Of a stretch of DNA of 26,611 nucleotides, positions 1 through 7,753 are shown one piece after another (the first letter of the stretch is position 1; each line of letters opens with the position of its first letter). The position numbers and the translations under genes were made by a program. The stretch covers positions 1-26,611 of the forward strand of contig DAOTVZ010000260.1 of NCBI GenBank assembly GCA_034436045.1, read 5' to 3'. This stretch comes from H111-94 sp034436045. Lineage in GTDB: Bacteria; Chloroflexota; Ktedonobacteria; Ktedonobacterales; Ktedonobacteraceae. The notes under the pieces were generated by a model that was not told the origin of the DNA, searched no databases, and was given only the letters and a program-made list of their open reading frames with translations.

Positions 1-200
1 GTGAGGTACATGATGACTCGGCCCTGCCACAACACGTCTTGCCTATGACCTACACCAAACGCGAACTGGACGGCTCCTATCGCTACGACGTGCGCCTCGT
101 GCCTGAATTTACCGGCAGCCTGGCCTACAACGTGCGCGCCGTGCCATTCCACCCGGCTCTGGAAGAAAAGTATGAGATGGAACTGATTCGCTGGGCGTAA
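1..200 (+). CDS. C-terminal end of a probable alpha-glucan (glycogen/maltodextrin) phosphorylase, partial
   Basis: An open frame enters from the left edge (codons start at base 3) and ends at TAA 198-200, giving about 65 residues. The tail reads YRYDVRLVPEFTGSLAYNVR, then a short AVPFHPALEE segment, and ends LIRWA. This beta-strand pattern, with a Y-x-VR-x-VP-x-HP core and a terminal Leu-Ile-Arg-Trp, matches the C-terminus of Thermotoga/actinobacterial-type alpha-glucan phosphorylases, which release glucose-1-phosphate from alpha-1,4-glucans in the cytoplasm. The identification rests on the tail alone, because the catalytic and PLP-binding parts lie outside the window. A glycoside hydrolase with a similar C-terminal beta-domain is the main alternative. 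A perfect inverted repeat follows 11 bases after the stop. Confidence 0.6.
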   Translation, partial: EVHDDSALPQHVLPMTYTKRELDGSYRYDVRLVPEFTGSLAYNVRAVPFHPALEEKYEMELIRWA

Positions 201-211
201 AGGGCTTGTCA

Positions 212-273
212 ATGCAGAGCGCAAATGAGGCATAGCATCCACAGGGGATATATACCTCATTTGCGCTCTGCAT
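212..273. terminator. Perfect 19-bp inverted repeat between convergent genes
   Basis: Arms 212-230 (ATGCAGAGCGCAAATGAGG) and 255-273 are exact reverse complements around a 24-base loop. It lies just after the phosphorylase stop and before the 3' end of the convergent membrane-protein gene, so it may end transcription in both directions. No U-tract follows either arm, so intrinsic termination is inferred. Confidence 0.55.
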
Positions 274-366
274 CTGCACAATAAAGTCTACGAGACATAA
301 CTTTAGCACTTTTCATACTATTTAATAGCTTCATTCCTAAGATTACCAGTATAGCGGATCATCACG

Positions 367-636
367 TTAGTTCTGCCTGTTTTCCTTATAGCGTCTCAGA
401 CTGCGTTGGGTACGACGCAGGACGACAGATATCGAAAAGATTGCAAGAGGTATGTAAACGATTAGATAGGGAAGATAATCAGGAATAGAATGATATATCA
501 GAAAAGATGCAGCAGCAACAGCTATGATCAGACATACGATGTGGAAGATCAAATCAGACAAGGGATCAAACCCACCAAAGTGAAAAGTCAGCCTAATCTC
601 TTTTTTTCTAAACCAGGGAGATTTACCAGTCATCAA
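367..636 (-). CDS. Small two-helix membrane protein, unknown function
   Basis: This 89-residue protein has a basic, hydrophilic N-terminus (MMTGKSPWFRKKEIR), then two hydrophobic segments at about residues 28-48 and 53-73, and a strongly basic tail (RRTQRSLRRYKENRQN). That layout predicts a small integral membrane protein with both ends on the cytoplasmic side. A plausible ribosome site, AAAGGTG, sits about 8 bases before the ATG. I do not recognise a family. The gene stands alone, convergent with the phosphorylase and separated from it by the inverted repeat at 212-273. It is supported by its composition and start site rather than by homology. Confidence 0.5.
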   Translation of the reverse strand: MMTGKSPWFRKKEIRLTFHFGGFDPLSDLIFHIVCLIIAVAAASFLIYHSIPDYLPYLIVYIPLAIFSISVVLRRTQRSLRRYKENRQN

Positions 637-688
637 GTTACACCTTTGCTATCTTTCACTCACTAACCATAACCCCAAAAAGGAACTA

Positions 689-811
689 ATGCCCAAAGTA
701 TATCACAAACGCGACAAAGGCGTAGATCAGGGTAGCAGAGATGAGGCACCTGTCTCTGAATACCTAACCTTGCCGGCCGCCTCGTTACGCTCTGCCAAAG
801 AGCGAAGATAG
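689..811 (+). CDS. Possible 40-residue ORF, perhaps an N-terminal gene relic
   Basis: An ATG follows AAGGAACTA at good spacing and opens a 40-codon frame ending at TAG 809-811. The first residues, MPKVYHKRDKGV, resemble from memory the start of DUF4326-type proteins, whose next conserved stretch (a GRPS-x-WGNPF motif) is absent. The remainder is hydrophilic with no motif. It could be a decayed stump, a genuine microprotein or chance. It lies in the 238-base gap between two minus-strand genes. Confidence 0.25.
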   Translation: MPKVYHKRDKGVDQGSRDEAPVSEYLTLPAASLRSAKERR

Positions 812-874
812 TTACCATCGAAATGAGGTCTTTACACACTCTGAGGATTCATTAGTGAATAATAACGTTTCGAG

Positions 875-1291
875 TCAGTCAGTACGAGGTGGGACAAGCG
901 ATGGGATACCGGCAAGATGGAGGAAGAGCCTGATAAAGACAGGATTTGTCATGCGAGTTTCCTGATCAAAATTGAGAAACTGGCATCCTGTGGCTTGCAA
1001 TGTCATCTCTTTGACAATCGTTGTTCCCCGCAAGAAGGCCAGATGATAGACGAGTGCATCTTGCATCGGACAATTCACTTTTGCCGAGGGAACAGGCAAT
1101 GTGTAGGCCATGCGATAGAGTTGTTGTAGCGCAGAAGCATCATGCGAAACACGATCAAAGGGTGGGAAACCGTTGATCGCAGGACGTGTGATATGCAGCG
1201 TCGTAGGCAATGGCCCCTGCACAGCATTACTAGTACAGCTTACCAGAGCTAACATGATAAAGACACATACAGCTACCAGCCTCCGTTTCAT
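875..1291 (-). CDS. Putative secreted lipoprotein, unknown function
   Basis: The 138-residue product begins MKRRL followed by a hydrophobic core and a lipobox, LVSC, with Cys19 as the likely lipidated residue, so it should be anchored on the outer face of the membrane. The mature part has two further Cys in an NCP...GC arrangement (about residues 74 and 103) that could form a disulphide, with a YHLAFLRG strand between them. Similar small lipoproteins are, from memory, common in Ktedonobacteria, but no function is established. The start is backed by a GAGAGGAGA ribosome site 7-9 bases upstream. No operon partner lies close by. Confidence 0.65.
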   Translation of the reverse strand: MKRRLVAVCVFIMLALVSCTSNAVQGPLPTTLHITRPAINGFPPFDRVSHDASALQQLYRMAYTLPVPSAKVNCPMQDALVYHLAFLRGTTIVKEMTLQATGCQFLNFDQETRMTNPVFIRLFLHLAGIPSLVPPRTD

Positions 1292-1466
1292 CGTAGTCTC
1301 CTCTCTATCAAACTAAACAACGAGGATAGACCGCCATGTATCTGACTAAATAAAAGTAATGAAAAACCGGTCCTTCTGCTCGGCGTTGCTACGTCTCAGA
1401 AAAGCAGATTGAAAAAACAAAATCATCTTGCTTGATGATACAAATAGGACAATGGAAATGTTCCCT

Positions 1467-1512
1467 TATGAGGTAATGCTTATGGGTTCGTGGCAACCAG
1501 CATTACCTCATA
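1467..1512. terminator. Perfect 14-bp hairpin downstream of the peptidase pseudogene
   Basis: Arms 1467-1480 (TATGAGGTAATGCT) and 1499-1512 are exact reverse complements with an 18-base loop. It lies about 60 bases past the ancestral stop codon of the minus-strand peptidase pseudogene, the expected place for its terminator. There is no strong T-run. Confidence 0.5.
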
Positions 1513-1569
1513 CATCTGTTCGACTTAACCGCAAGATATCATTGCAGAAGACATACCTCCTCCCCTAAT

Positions 1570-2631
1570 TTAATAGGGAGCTTTCCAATATATAGGATAA
1601 CTATATCCTCCACTAATAGAACCAACGGTTGCTAAAACTGTTCCCGTAGAAGTCCCATCACTGGTCATATAATAGTAGTCATGAGGCCAGGAACCAATTC
1701 CCAGCTACAAGGAATTGGTTCCAATAGTACAGTTGTTTAATTCTTCAGTACCAAAATCACCAAGCGCATCATATCCCCCTCCGGCTTGTGTCGGGCGTTC
1801 GCCAATGCACTCACCGGTAGCACTATCAGAGAAATATTGGCTATTATAGGTCGTATAGCTATTATACGACCTATAATATTCATTTTCTATTTATAGACAT
1901 CATTACTATAGTTTGATGATACATAAACATATATATGATCTCCTATGTTTAACCTCGCTAGAGGTAAATTCTATTCAGCGTTATAGGGATAAACCTCCCA
2001 CCACGATTCGTTGTATTGAATACTACAACATGTTGTTGAAATGTCAACTCCAGCCTGGACAAGAACCTGGGGGCTGGTAAAATCTCCGTCTCCACCTACT
2101 CCTGCCCAAAAGGAAACATCAGAATATAAATTAGTAATTTTTGGCACATAGAAGTCAACAGAGGCAATCCGATACGTCCCTCTATTTCCATAGTCAACAT
2201 TTCCTGCCCAGTTTTGTGAATAAAGTAGAGATGCCGATGAACGTGAGCCTGGCCTCAGTTGATGCGTTCTATGACTAGAGGCTGGTGATGTATCACAGAC
2301 ATGTTGCTTTATATGAGCAAAGAGATTAGACCAATATTGAGGGTTTTGATCAATTAAAGCATGGAGAGGCAGACCATATAAGCTTAATTGGCTATCGGTT
2401 AAAGCCATTAAATTAATGTTCTGAGGCGGCTGGGAACATATCTGCTTTAATAAATGGGTAGAATGACTTAACCGTACAGTATCTGCAGATGATGTCGCAG
2501 CGTGAACAGATAACGGGGGGATAAGAAGATTTTGTAAAAATAACAAACCACAAATAGCTAGAAGACGTGGTAGAAAGTATCCAACCTGATGATAGCTTTG
2601 CTCAGAGATAACGTGCCTTTGTTTTTTTCAT
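1570..2631 (-). pseudogene. G1-family (eqolisin-like) acid peptidase, multiply disrupted
   Basis: Across three frames a full secreted G1-type peptidase can be read. From ATG at 2631 (ribosome site GGAAAGGA) a signal peptide appears if one A is removed from the A7 tract at 2622-2628: MKKQRHV..., then a hydrophobic stretch ending SVHAA. The body contains NWAGNV, SFWAGVGGDGDF, VLVQAGVD (Gln of the Gln/Glu dyad) and ESWWEVYPYN. A TAG at 1973-1971 stops it, yet the same frame continues with family-like NLPLARLNIGDHIYVYVSS. A one-base frameshift near 1885-1892 then leads to YFSDSATGECIGERP, with the second catalytic region (Glu), and LGDFG. A second TAG at 1707-1705 is followed in frame by LGIGSWPHDYYYM... 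and the natural TAA at 1572-1570. Rejoined, it would be about 350 residues. The largest intact piece is 1971-2546. Confidence 0.85.
1843..1877. repeat. 15-bp perfect inverted repeat inside the peptidase pseudogene
   Basis: Arms 1843-1857 (ATTATAGGTCGTATA) and 1863-1877 are exact reverse complements with a five-base loop. In the peptidase frame the same bases encode a low-complexity Tyr/Asn/Ser/Thr run (YYRSYNSYTTYNSQYF). The palindrome may have arisen by local inverted duplication close to the frameshift. Confidence 0.6.
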
Positions 2632-2948
2632 GATGACATCCTTTCCTTCTGTGATATTTACAAAGAGCATCAGCATACTCAGTGATAGGAATATATTATT
2701 ACGCATGGAACACCCTCCTGGAAAAGGTTGTAGACATCCAACTTGAATGTCATGGATAGTCAGAAATACTTGTCCTTATAACTACTAGAATAACGCACTA
2801 CAAGATGGATAACTTTATATTCCTTCAAATCTTACATCTACAAGAGATATTACCTCATTTTCTATACCAAGTTGATATAAACTTCGCCCTCTTTTCAGGG
2901 CAAAATTGCTCTCGTTTGAGGGCAAAATTGCCCTCCTCACGAAGTCAC
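2632..2948. other. 317-base AT-rich intergenic stretch with a palindromic repeat pair
   Basis: I see no credible gene here. It is the upstream region of the minus-strand peptidase relic. Near its right end, short near-identical elements occur 22 bases apart: AGGGCAAAATTGCTCTC at 2897-2913 and the palindrome GAGGGCAAAATTGCCCTC at 2918-2935. A related GCCCT...AGGGC pair overlaps the first. They sit just beyond the stop codon of the winged-helix remnant and could be an operator or a hairpin terminator for it. Confidence 0.45.
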
Positions 2949-3197
2949 TCACCGCTCACCTCTGCTCCGCCTGGATCGTTGAGGGAGAGTCACTAACGCA
3001 TAGCCACTTTGCTCAACCGGTAGCACGGTCAACCCTACCTGACGAAGTTTGTCACGCAGCCTCTTGATGAGTTTATCCAGCGTCGTATGTCCCACCAGCA
3101 TAGCACTTTTTCCATACACCGCAGCCAGCACGTCCTCTTCTAGCACTCCCTGACACAAACCTGATAATAGCAACAACTTGAAGGCGGGGTATTGCAT
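2949..3197 (-). pseudogene. Winged-helix (OmpR/PhoB-type) DNA-binding domain, probable remnant
   Basis: The 82 residues form one DNA-binding domain. FKLLLLSGLCQGVLEEDVLA corresponds to the first helices, LDKLIKRLRDKLRQVGL to the recognition helix with its typical I-K-R-L-R-x-K-L core, and VEQSGYALV to the C-terminal wing (usually x-GxGY). The domain seems to start a few codons earlier (LTFSEMQYPAF), but a TGA precedes that stretch and no ribosome site stands before ATG 3197. The frame therefore looks like the surviving tail of a longer regulator. A freestanding small regulator starting at this ATG cannot be excluded. The protein ends in a basic RSRRSRGER tail. Confidence 0.6.
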
Positions 3198-3231
3198 CTC
3201 TGAAAACGTCAGTCAAACTGATCAATCTACT

Positions 3232-3435
3232 TTACCAACGTTTGGAACTTGGACGAGTAAAACCTGCGATATGCCGTCCCAGCCATCTGAGGAAAGCTGC
3301 AGGTACCCCTACTTGCTCGGTATTGAAATCAGGCGAGATCGAGGGTGGTACTGTTTTCATATGGGAACGCTCTCCAGGTTTATGTAGATGTTTGACCTGT
3401 TTATGACCGAGCAGCCAACGATCTTTTTTAGGCAT
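3232..3435 (-). CDS. Small basic hypothetical protein (67 residues)
   Basis: ATG 3435 is preceded by AAAGGAG at 6-7 bases, a strong ribosome site, and the frame runs to TAA 3234-3232. This start is preferred over an in-frame codon 18 bases upstream at 3453. The protein begins MPKKDRWLLGHKQVKHLHKP and is rich in Lys, Arg and His. I recognise no domain, signal peptide or membrane segment. It lies about 50 bases after the glycosyltransferase stop and 35 bases before the winged-helix remnant, on the same strand, so the three could share a transcript. The only support for coding is the ribosome site and an open frame. Confidence 0.35.
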   Translation of the reverse strand: MPKKDRWLLGHKQVKHLHKPGERSHMKTVPPSISPDFNTEQVGVPAAFLRWLGRHIAGFTRPSSKRW

Positions 3436-3485
3436 TATGCTCTCCTTTGCCAAACGCCTGTTGGCCGATGACTGGCATTTACTAT

Positions 3486-5141
3486 CTACAGCATCCTATA
3501 AACAACATATCCATCAACAACTGTCTTTTGATACCTTTGCGTTCCCTGCCTCATCTGTCGATCTAACTCCTGCGCCTGTGCAGAGCCAACCAGGAACACA
3601 TATGTCACCGGTCGAGCCTGCTGTACCTCAGCGATATAGGGTGGGTAGCGATTCTGGCCCAGGCGCAGATTGTTACCAAGCACTGCACAGATAATGCGCT
3701 CGTCGCTTAAAAAAGCGATATTATCGCAGGTCCAGTAATCGGTATAAATGCGTGTGGCATGCATAGCCAGTAAATCGCTGATCAGATGCTGTTGCTGTTG
3801 ATAGGATTGCTCATTTTCTGCCATCTGCTGAAAACTGATCACGGTGCCAAGCACAAAGGTCGCGGCTATGATGCCGAGTATTCCCACACTCAATACCGAG
3901 GTCATGTTTAAGCGAAATAGACGGCCTGACGATAGAAGAGTTTGCCACAGTGGCCACAGCACTGCTGGCAGGACAGCTTCCAGCCCCACCAGGTAGCGCG
4001 CGGATGTCAGGGGAACTAATGCCGGTGCCGAGCTTATGGCAAAAGCGCAAATTGTCAACAGACCACTTCCTAACAGCATCAAGCGAGCCGACTCACAGCG
4101 TTGCTCGTCAGGGGCTTCGGAGGCGTCTTTGCGCCAGAACCAGAGATAGCGTAGAGGGAAACTCCGCAAAGCTGACCAGAGTGCAGTTGCCAGCAACACC
4201 AGAAAAACTACGCTCCATAGGCCCTGTGGAATAAAGCAGGCAGAGATTTCTGTGCGCCATACACCAGGAGTCGAATTTAAAGAGCATACAGGCGAGTACC
4301 CCGTCGCCATTGGCACACTGACCAGCACTGTGCCACGCAACTGATCCCAGACGGTATAAGGCAAGACAGCGCCTGAGCCACCTGATTGATAGCTTTTTAG
4401 AAAGGTGTGGATGACGTTGTGGGCCGGGTTCTGTATGTTCGCAATGACTAATGGCATCGCTCCCAGCAGTAATCCGCACAGCCAGCACAAGACAACCAGC
4501 CAGCGCCACTCGCGCCAGCAGTAAATAAAGAGGAAGAGCAGCGCCATCCCGACAAAAGGTAAGACGAGTGTGTGACTCCAGATGCCCAGTCCCATTGCGA
4601 GACCCAGGCAAGCATAGCGCCACATACGCCCTCTTCTGCCAGTTTCCTGCCCGCTCCGGTAGGTGAGTATCAGCGATGTTGCCAGCAGCAGCGTCAGTGA
4701 GCCAAAAAGCAGCGTTTCCAGGGCACCGCCAACGGCGCGCAACTGGCGCGAGAACAGTTCCGGCGATCCCAGGCACAGCAGCGCGCTTGCAATCAGTGCA
4801 TAACGCCGGTTATACAGCAGACTGAGGAGTCGATAGAGGACAGATTGAAAAAGCGCGAAGAGCAGGATCATACCGAGGCGTAAGGCGAAGAGCGATGGCC
4901 CGACGACGAGGAAAATCAGCGCGCCAAGATAGGCTTCTAACGCGCCCATATAGTTTTGTCCGTAGAAAAAGATTGGATGCGCTCCCCTATAGGCGATGTG
5001 TAGCGCCATCAGTCCCATTGTTCCCTCGTCACTATTGGTCGAGGGAAAATTCTGGCTGATGAAGACCAGACGTATGATGGCGGAGATAAGCACGACGCAG
5101 CTCATGCCCAGACCATAGGGGCTTACTTTGAGATACTTCAT
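3486..5141 (-). CDS. GT39/ArnT-like multi-spanning membrane glycosyltransferase
   Basis: The protein of about 551 residues has an N-terminal helix followed by NSDEGTMG at about residues 36-43. This is the acidic DE pair in the first external loop that marks GT-C enzymes of the dolichyl-phosphate-mannose/ArnT (PMT, GT39) superfamily. About ten hydrophobic helices follow, for example near LRLGMILLFALFQSVLY and VLPFVGMALLFLFIYCW, and then a soluble C-terminal domain. Such enzymes move sugars from polyprenyl-phosphate carriers to lipid or protein acceptors outside the membrane. Donor and acceptor are unknown here. ATG 5141 is chosen over TTG 5156, since GAAGG lies about 9 bases before it. It starts 12 bases past the stop of a truncated kinase. 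Confidence 0.8.
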   Translation of the reverse strand: MKYLKVSPYGLGMSCVVLISAIIRLVFISQNFPSTNSDEGTMGLMALHIAYRGAHPIFFYGQNYMGALEAYLGALIFLVVGPSLFALRLGMILLFALFQSVLYRLLSLLYNRRYALIASALLCLGSPELFSRQLRAVGGALETLLFGSLTLLLATSLILTYRSGQETGRRGRMWRYACLGLAMGLGIWSHTLVLPFVGMALLFLFIYCWREWRWLVVLCWLCGLLLGAMPLVIANIQNPAHNVIHTFLKSYQSGGSGAVLPYTVWDQLRGTVLVSVPMATGYSPVCSLNSTPGVWRTEISACFIPQGLWSVVFLVLLATALWSALRSFPLRYLWFWRKDASEAPDEQRCESARLMLLGSGLLTICAFAISSAPALVPLTSARYLVGLEAVLPAVLWPLWQTLLSSGRLFRLNMTSVLSVGILGIIAATFVLGTVISFQQMAENEQSYQQQQHLISDLLAMHATRIYTDYWTCDNIAFLSDERIICAVLGNNLRLGQNRYPPYIAEVQQARPVTYVFLVGSAQAQELDRQMRQGTQRYQKTVVDGYVVYRML

Positions 5142-5152
5142 CAACACGGCCT

Positions 5153-5533
5153 TCAACTAATACTCTCTTTTATATATTCGCACGTTTTCAACATTAGTTC
5201 AGAAAGCAACAAAGCTTCGCGCTTAAAACCCTCTATTGCCTCTGCTGCTTGCTGCTGATCCAGACCCGAAAGGCGCATCTCTTTGATTGCAAGAAAGCGA
5301 TTGCCCAGGCGCATATCTCGCACTTTATATACCACACCCATGCCGCCCTGTCCCAGCCGCTCTACTATCTGATAGCGCTGCGCCAGTATTTGCTCAGATT
5401 GAGCGTTTGTATTGCCCGTACTCGACAACAATTCTCCACAGGCAAAACAGCGCGTGGCTCCCGCCGCATTCAGCGCCCCACAGATGGCGCAAAATAATGA
5501 AGAGGATACCATCTCATACAACTTCTTTCGCAT
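5153..5533 (-). pseudogene. Truncated zinc-ribbon Ser/Thr protein kinase (N-lobe only)
   Basis: From ATG 5533 (an alternative is ATG 5512) the 126 residues contain a zinc ribbon, CAIC-x10-CFAC. This is followed by a Hanks-type kinase N-lobe: glycine loop LGQGGMGVVYKV, the ATP-contacting lysine in LAIKEM, and the start of helix C in FKREALLLSEL. After that point the family consensus should continue into the hinge and catalytic loop, but the frame changes to an unrelated 15-residue tail and stops. The catalytic HRD, DFG and substrate lobe are all absent, so it cannot be an active kinase. The sharp breakpoint next to the glycosyltransferase gene suggests a deletion or recombination junction. Confidence 0.8.
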
Positions 5534-5630
5534 CAATATCGACCTGTTCATAGCTGAAATCAGGCTCTCTATCAGTAGAACGAAGGATTGGGCATAGTAA
5601 CAATTACAAACAAAGGAACAGGGTGATGCC

Positions 5631-5659
5631 TTGCGCTCACCCCGCTTTCGGCATATAAT
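5631..5659 (+). promoter_or_regulatory. Sigma-70-like promoter for the first flavoenzyme gene
   Basis: TTGCGC at 5631-5636 and a perfect TATAAT at 5654-5659 are 17 bases apart, about 50 bases before the ATG at 5709. It points toward the OYE genes and away from the kinase stub. The -35 matches consensus at four of six positions. Confidence 0.5.
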
Positions 5660-5708
5660 CTCCACAGCAACAGCACAACGACGACTGAAACGCATTGGAG
5701 ATTGATGC

Positions 5709-7670
5709 ATGTTTGATCGGCTCTTTCAGCCTCTCACCCTCGGTCCGCGCGAGATACGCAACCGCATTATCTTTGGTAGTCATATCACCAACCTGGCCCG
5801 CCACAATCGCCTGAGTACGCAGCACGCCGATTACTACGTGGCACGCGCGCGGGGCGGTGCGGGCATGATCGTGCTGGAAGAGCATGTCGTCCATCCCTCA
5901 GACCTGCCCTACGAAAGCGCGCTGCTCGGCTTCCTGCCTGATACACAACAGGCTATCGCGGCAGTTGTGCAACGTATCCACGCGGAAGGCGCGCTGACAG
6001 TTGTGCAACTCAATCACAACGGACAGCAGTCGGTCAGCGACTATCATCAGCACGAGCTATGGGCACCATCGCCTGTACCAAATGTGTCTTCGCGCGAGGT
6101 ACCGAAAGCGATGGAACCGGCTGATATAGATGCTGTGATTGCAGGTTTCGCTCAAGTAGCACGCACGGCAGTCCAGGCAGGGGCCGATGGCGTCGAGTTG
6201 CAATGCTCGGATCGCTCGCTGCTGCGGCAATTTCTCTCGCCGCTCACCAACCAGCGCACGGATAGTTACGGCGGCACGTTAGAAAATCGTCTGCGTTTCC
6301 TGCAAGAAACGCTGGAAGCAGTTGATGTTGCTATTGGCCCGCAACACATCCTGGGTCTGCGTTTCTGCGCCGACGAGCTGGCCCCCTGGGCTGGCCTGAC
6401 ACCGGAGCAGAGCCTTGAGATCGCGCGTCTGCTGATCGCCACGCGCCGTATCGACTATATGACCATCACGATGGGCAGCATTTTTAGCACTCATATGTTT
6501 CCTATGCACGCTTCCATGCACGTGCCCCCCGCCTACGCTGCGCATCTCTCAGCACAGATGAAAGCCGCGCTTCCTATCCCTGTCTTTACCGCCGGACGCA
6601 TCATGAATGCGGCGCAGGCCGAGCGTGTGCTGGCTGAAGGGCAGGCCGATGGCGTCGAGATGATTCGCGCGCTGATCGCCGACCCCAATCTGCCGCGTCT
6701 TTCGCAGGCCGGGCAGGCCGAACGTGTGCGCCCCTGTATTGCCTGCAACCAGGGTTGCCAGGTGTATTCAGTGGTGAATGCGCAAATAGCCTGCAACGTC
6801 AATCCCGATGTGTTACACACCGAAGACATCGCAGCACACCCTCACAAGAGTAACACAGCGACGAGAGCGACAGTAGTGATTGTTGGTGGTGGACCCGCCG
6901 GTTTAGAGGCGGCCCGTGCTGCGGCACTACGCGGTCGGCATGTCATTCTCTATGAACGAGAAGAGACGCCTGGGGGCACAGTCGCGCTGGCGGCAAAGGG
7001 GCCGGGACGCGGCGAACTACGCCTCATCACCGACTATCTCGAACAGGAGATCAGGCAACTGGATGTTGAGATACACACGGGTGTCGAGGTCACGGCGGCG
7101 ATGCTGTTAGCACAACATCCGCAAAGCGTCATTATTGCTACAGGCGCGCGCACCGGTAGCGGTCTGCTGTCCATCCCCGGTCACACTCTCCCACATGTCA
7201 CCGACGTGCGGCGCATCCTGCGCGGCGAGATGCCCGCCGGACAGCGCATCGTGATTGTGGACGAGAGCGACTCGCACGGCGTCATGTCCGTGCTGGAATT
7301 GCTGGCTACCGCCGGAAAACACGTTGAGGTGGTCACGGAAGACTGGTACGTGGGTCATGATCTCGGCAGTACCCAGGATATCGTGCCTTTCCTGCAACGG
7401 GTGATGAGCCACGACGTTGTGTTCATTCCACACAGCACGGTAGTCCGCATCGAGCCGGAACAGGTCATTATTGTAGATCGCTTCGCCGAGGGTGAACGCG
7501 CTATTCCGGTTGATCATGTAGTATTGGGAACCTATGAACAACCTGAGCAGGAACTTTATCTCACGCTCAAACAGCATCTACCACGTGTCCTGCGCGTTGG
7601 CGACTGCGTAACCCCGCGCCGTATCGAACAGGCCATCATGGAGGGCCGTCACGCAGGAGAACAATGCTAG
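5709..7670 (+). CDS. OYE/FadH-family flavin oxidoreductase with 4Fe-4S site, mycofactocin-associated type (paralogue 1)
   Basis: The 653-residue protein has the layout of 2,4-dienoyl-CoA reductase: an FMN TIM barrel (residues 1-335), a 4Fe-4S motif, then an FAD/NAD(P) module. The barrel shows NRIIFGSHITNLA, VVQLNHNGQQ and the FLSPLTNQRTDSYGG signature. Cys343, 346, 350 and 362 fit C-x2-C-x3-C-x11-C, and GGGPAG at 393-398 is the dinucleotide loop. The SH-x-TNLA and HPSD motifs resemble, from memory, OYE proteins encoded with mycofactocin clusters (TIGR03996/TIGR03997), which probably shuttle electrons from redox cofactors. The substrate is unknown. At the position where OYE enzymes have the second substrate-binding His/Asn it carries Asp168, whereas its neighbour has His. 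GGAG lies 8 bases before the ATG. It is cotranscribed with the next gene. Confidence 0.85.
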   Translation: MFDRLFQPLTLGPREIRNRIIFGSHITNLARHNRLSTQHADYYVARARGGAGMIVLEEHVVHPSDLPYESALLGFLPDTQQAIAAVVQRIHAEGALTVVQLNHNGQQSVSDYHQHELWAPSPVPNVSSREVPKAMEPADIDAVIAGFAQVARTAVQAGADGVELQCSDRSLLRQFLSPLTNQRTDSYGGTLENRLRFLQETLEAVDVAIGPQHILGLRFCADELAPWAGLTPEQSLEIARLLIATRRIDYMTITMGSIFSTHMFPMHASMHVPPAYAAHLSAQMKAALPIPVFTAGRIMNAAQAERVLAEGQADGVEMIRALIADPNLPRLSQAGQAERVRPCIACNQGCQVYSVVNAQIACNVNPDVLHTEDIAAHPHKSNTATRATVVIVGGGPAGLEAARAAALRGRHVILYEREETPGGTVALAAKGPGRGELRLITDYLEQEIRQLDVEIHTGVEVTAAMLLAQHPQSVIIATGARTGSGLLSIPGHTLPHVTDVRRILRGEMPAGQRIVIVDESDSHGVMSVLELLATAGKHVEVVTEDWYVGHDLGSTQDIVPFLQRVMSHDVVFIPHSTVVRIEPEQVIIVDRFAEGERAIPVDHVVLGTYEQPEQELYLTLKQHLPRVLRVGDCVTPRRIEQAIMEGRHAGEQC

Positions 7671-7753
7671 TACACCATTGGGAAAGCAACAAATCAACGG
7701 GTATCGGTCGGCAAGGTACCCACGAGGGGGACGCCTTGCTTTAGGAGCAGATC

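Noticed and set aside
4108..4776. 222-residue minus-strand ORF within the glycosyltransferase
   Set aside because: Alternative frame of the GT39-like gene, rich in Arg and Gly with no motif.
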